This document shows positions 6,806 to 8,128 of a stretch of 8,128 bases of DNA, in pieces. How positions within the stretch are numbered: position 1 is the stretch's first letter; each line of letters starts with the position of its first letter. The translations under genes were made by a program, and so were the position numbers. This stretch comes from DATDCV01 sp036524155. Lineage in GTDB: Bacteria > Verrucomicrobiota > Verrucomicrobiia > Limisphaerales > UBA8199. The notes below the pieces were generated by a model. The model saw only the letters and a list, made by a program, of their open reading frames with translations. It was not told where the DNA came from and did no database searches. The stretch is from contig DATDCV010000748.1 in assembly GCA_036524155.1 (NCBI GenBank), positions 1-8,128 on the forward strand, in the 5' to 3' direction.

Positions 6806-7735
6806 ATGAGTTGTACCAATCCGGCCCTGACCGACCACGAAACCGGGTGGGTCAGTGAAGTCACCGGCCGGCTCCGGCTGATCCAGGCCGACGCGGCCGG
6901 CGTGACGTCCGAACAGCGGCGGGAGTTCCTGAACGAAGAGATCTCCCGCAGTCTCAAGACGGTGACGCCCGGCCGCCGCAAAGATTGCCTCGAAGCTTTG
7001 TTGGCCCGGTTTCCGGTCGCGGGCCAGGTCCTGAAGAATCCCGCACCGCTGCCACCCGCACCTGCAGCCACGCCTCCGCCCGAAACTTTCGACCGGCTCT
7101 TCGAGCGGTTTCTCAAGGCCGCTGCTGCGGTGCCGGAAACACAAAAGGCAGAGGTCGTGAAGAGGCTGGCCGAGGCGGGTTTGGGGGGGCCGCGTGGCGG
7201 CTCGCCCGCGCTGGAAATTACCGACGAAATGCGGCAGGCACTGGGCCTGCCCGCCGGCCAGGGGGCGTCGATGGCAAACGTGGCGCGGCTCTGCCTGTTG
7301 GTGCTCGACTCGCTCTACCGCCTGGACCAGACCGCGCTGGCAACAATGCGTGAACTGGCCCCGCGCAGCCAGTTGCTCAAGCGACCGCAGGACTTCCGGA
7401 ACGCGGTCGTTCAGTACCTGGGCCGCCCGGACGCGGAATCGGTCGAGCCGCAGGTGCGGATGGTCTCAAGTTTGCTGGGCGCGTTGCTGGCGGCGATCCT
7501 GGGCGGCGGGCGGGATTTTGGCCGCCATTACGTCGAGCGGCTTTCACCTTCCGCCATCGAAGATGTCGTCACGGGCGAGGGCGGCGGTTCGATATTCGGC
7601 AAGAGCAAGAAAGAGCGCTGTTGGGACAAGTATGTGCTGCTGGCCAGGGAATTTGAGACTCCCGACCTGGTGGATCGCCGGATTCGAGATTGCATGGCGG
7701 CGTTTGTGGAGAAGAAAGTGTTAGGGGCGCGATAA
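6806..7735 (+). CDS. Type VI secretion accessory protein, TagH/ImpI C-terminal-domain-like, without FHA domain
   Basis: 309 residues from ATG 6806, 5 nt after the previous stop; the frame is open further upstream, but that part only overlaps the secreted-protein gene. No Shine-Dalgarno is visible, so translational coupling is likely. Residues 1-77 are helical and charged (EEISRSLKTVTPGRRKDCLEAL); a Pro/Ala linker follows (78-92). From about 137 the chain resembles the C-terminal domain of TagH/ImpI (Fha) proteins: a predicted helical block (ARLCLLVLDSLYRLDQ), then DFRNAVVQYL, a Gly/Ala-rich LLGALLAAILGGGRDF, the HYVERLSPSAIED segment (like the 'RFdP..le' part of TagH), and W-x-x-Y before the final helix (CWDKYVLLAREF). 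TagH proteins normally begin with a phosphothreonine-binding FHA domain, absent here. The protein is cytoplasmic and probably acts with the baseplate. The adjacent tssK supports the call; the family match is by eye. Confidence 0.6.
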   Translation: MSCTNPALTDHETGWVSEVTGRLRLIQADAAGVTSEQRREFLNEEISRSLKTVTPGRRKDCLEALLARFPVAGQVLKNPAPLPPAPAATPPPETFDRLFERFLKAAAAVPETQKAEVVKRLAEAGLGGPRGGSPALEITDEMRQALGLPAGQGASMANVARLCLLVLDSLYRLDQTALATMRELAPRSQLLKRPQDFRNAVVQYLGRPDAESVEPQVRMVSSLLGALLAAILGGGRDFGRHYVERLSPSAIEDVVTGEGGGSIFGKSKKERCWDKYVLLAREFETPDLVDRRIRDCMAAFVEKKVLGAR

Positions 7736-7748
7736 CTGCTGATCCATT

Positions 7749-8128
7749 ATGCACGTTCATTGGCATGAAGGCCTTTTCCTGCAGCCCCACCACCTGCAAC
7801 TCATGCAGCGCCGCCTCCAGACTGATATCCGCGCTGCCCGGTCCCTTCTGGTGCCGTGGTGTTTCGGCATCCTCGAAAGCCGCCTCTCCCCGGATGATTT
7901 GGCCGATGGCCGCATCCGGTTCGAGCGGTTGCGGGCAATCATGCCCAGCGGCCAGGAGGTGAACTTCCCTGAGGACGCCAACCTGCCGCCCCTGGACATT
8001 AAGACCGAACTGACCCGCGGCGCCGGCGCTCTGGAAGTGCTGCTGGCGGTGCCACTCTGGACCAGGAACCGCGCCAACGCTTTCCGCCAGGGCGAGAGCG
8101 CCGACCCGCGCGTTAAGCTGCTCTACAT
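7749..8128 (+). CDS. tssK: Type VI secretion system baseplate subunit TssK (3'-truncated)
   Basis: The first 126 residues are visible; the gene runs off the window (TssK is usually around 440-450 residues). It opens MHVHWHEGLFLQPHHLQLMQ, the classic TssK N-terminal signature (WxEGxFLxPxHxQ), followed by PWCFGILESRLSPDDLADGRI, matching the 'PWG...L...G' strand region, and then FERLRAIMPSGQEVNFPE, as in the first beta-sandwich. TssK is a trimeric cytoplasmic adaptor that joins the TssEFG baseplate wedges to the TssLM membrane complex. The start at 7749 gives exactly the expected N-terminus. It lies 13 bp after the TagH-like gene without a Shine-Dalgarno, suggesting coupled translation. More tss genes are expected downstream. 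Confidence 0.95.
   Translation, partial: MHVHWHEGLFLQPHHLQLMQRRLQTDIRAARSLLVPWCFGILESRLSPDDLADGRIRFERLRAIMPSGQEVNFPEDANLPPLDIKTELTRGAGALEVLLAVPLWTRNRANAFRQGESADPRVKLLY

Noticed and set aside
7690..8077. Open frames overlapping the tssK start on both strands (7690-7962 + and 7757-8077 -)
   Set aside because: The +3-frame translation from 7749 carries the clear TssK signature, so these are shadows.

Overview
The window is a G+C-rich bacterial segment with five protein-coding genes, all on the + strand; the first and last run off the edges. Most likely source: a member of the Verrucomicrobiota (Pedosphaera/Limisphaerales-like soil or sediment lineage). This is an inference from the style of the secreted proteins: Asp-box propellers and PKD/Ig-like arrays ending in a short WxxxYVLQ...FFRL tail, and an early TssK sequence of the 'HWHEGLFLQPHH' type. 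No rRNA or marker gene is present to prove it.

Layout. (1) 1-1557: 3' part of a gene for a helical repeat protein. It has three clear 73-77 residue repeats, two of them almost identical at DNA level, then degenerate TPR-like units; the N-terminus, and so the true identity, lies upstream. (2) 1558-1788: a 231-bp gap with a GC hairpin, four GTC(A/G)A direct repeats spaced 9-10 bp, and a weak promoter-like sequence. (3) 1789-3087: an outer-membrane beta-barrel protein with signal peptide, TPR-like periplasmic segment and Pro-rich linker. (4) 3120-6800: a 1226-residue secreted protein with an N-terminal seven-repeat Asp-box (YCF48/BNR-like) propeller, then Ig/PKD-like domains in the mirror order C-A-B-B-B-B-B-A-C. 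(5) 6806-7735: a protein whose C-terminal half resembles the TagH/ImpI C-terminal domain of type VI secretion systems, but with no FHA domain. (6) 7749 to the end: the start of tssK, the T6SS baseplate component.

Spacing (32, 5 and 13 bp between genes 3-6) suggests one transcript running from the outer-membrane barrel through the surface protein into T6SS baseplate genes. The working idea is a T6SS locus with its own outer-membrane and cell-surface (adhesion or recognition) module upstream, possibly with a regulatory repeat protein further upstream. The T6SS assignment of tssK is strong; the functional link between the surface proteins and the T6SS is inference from gene order only.
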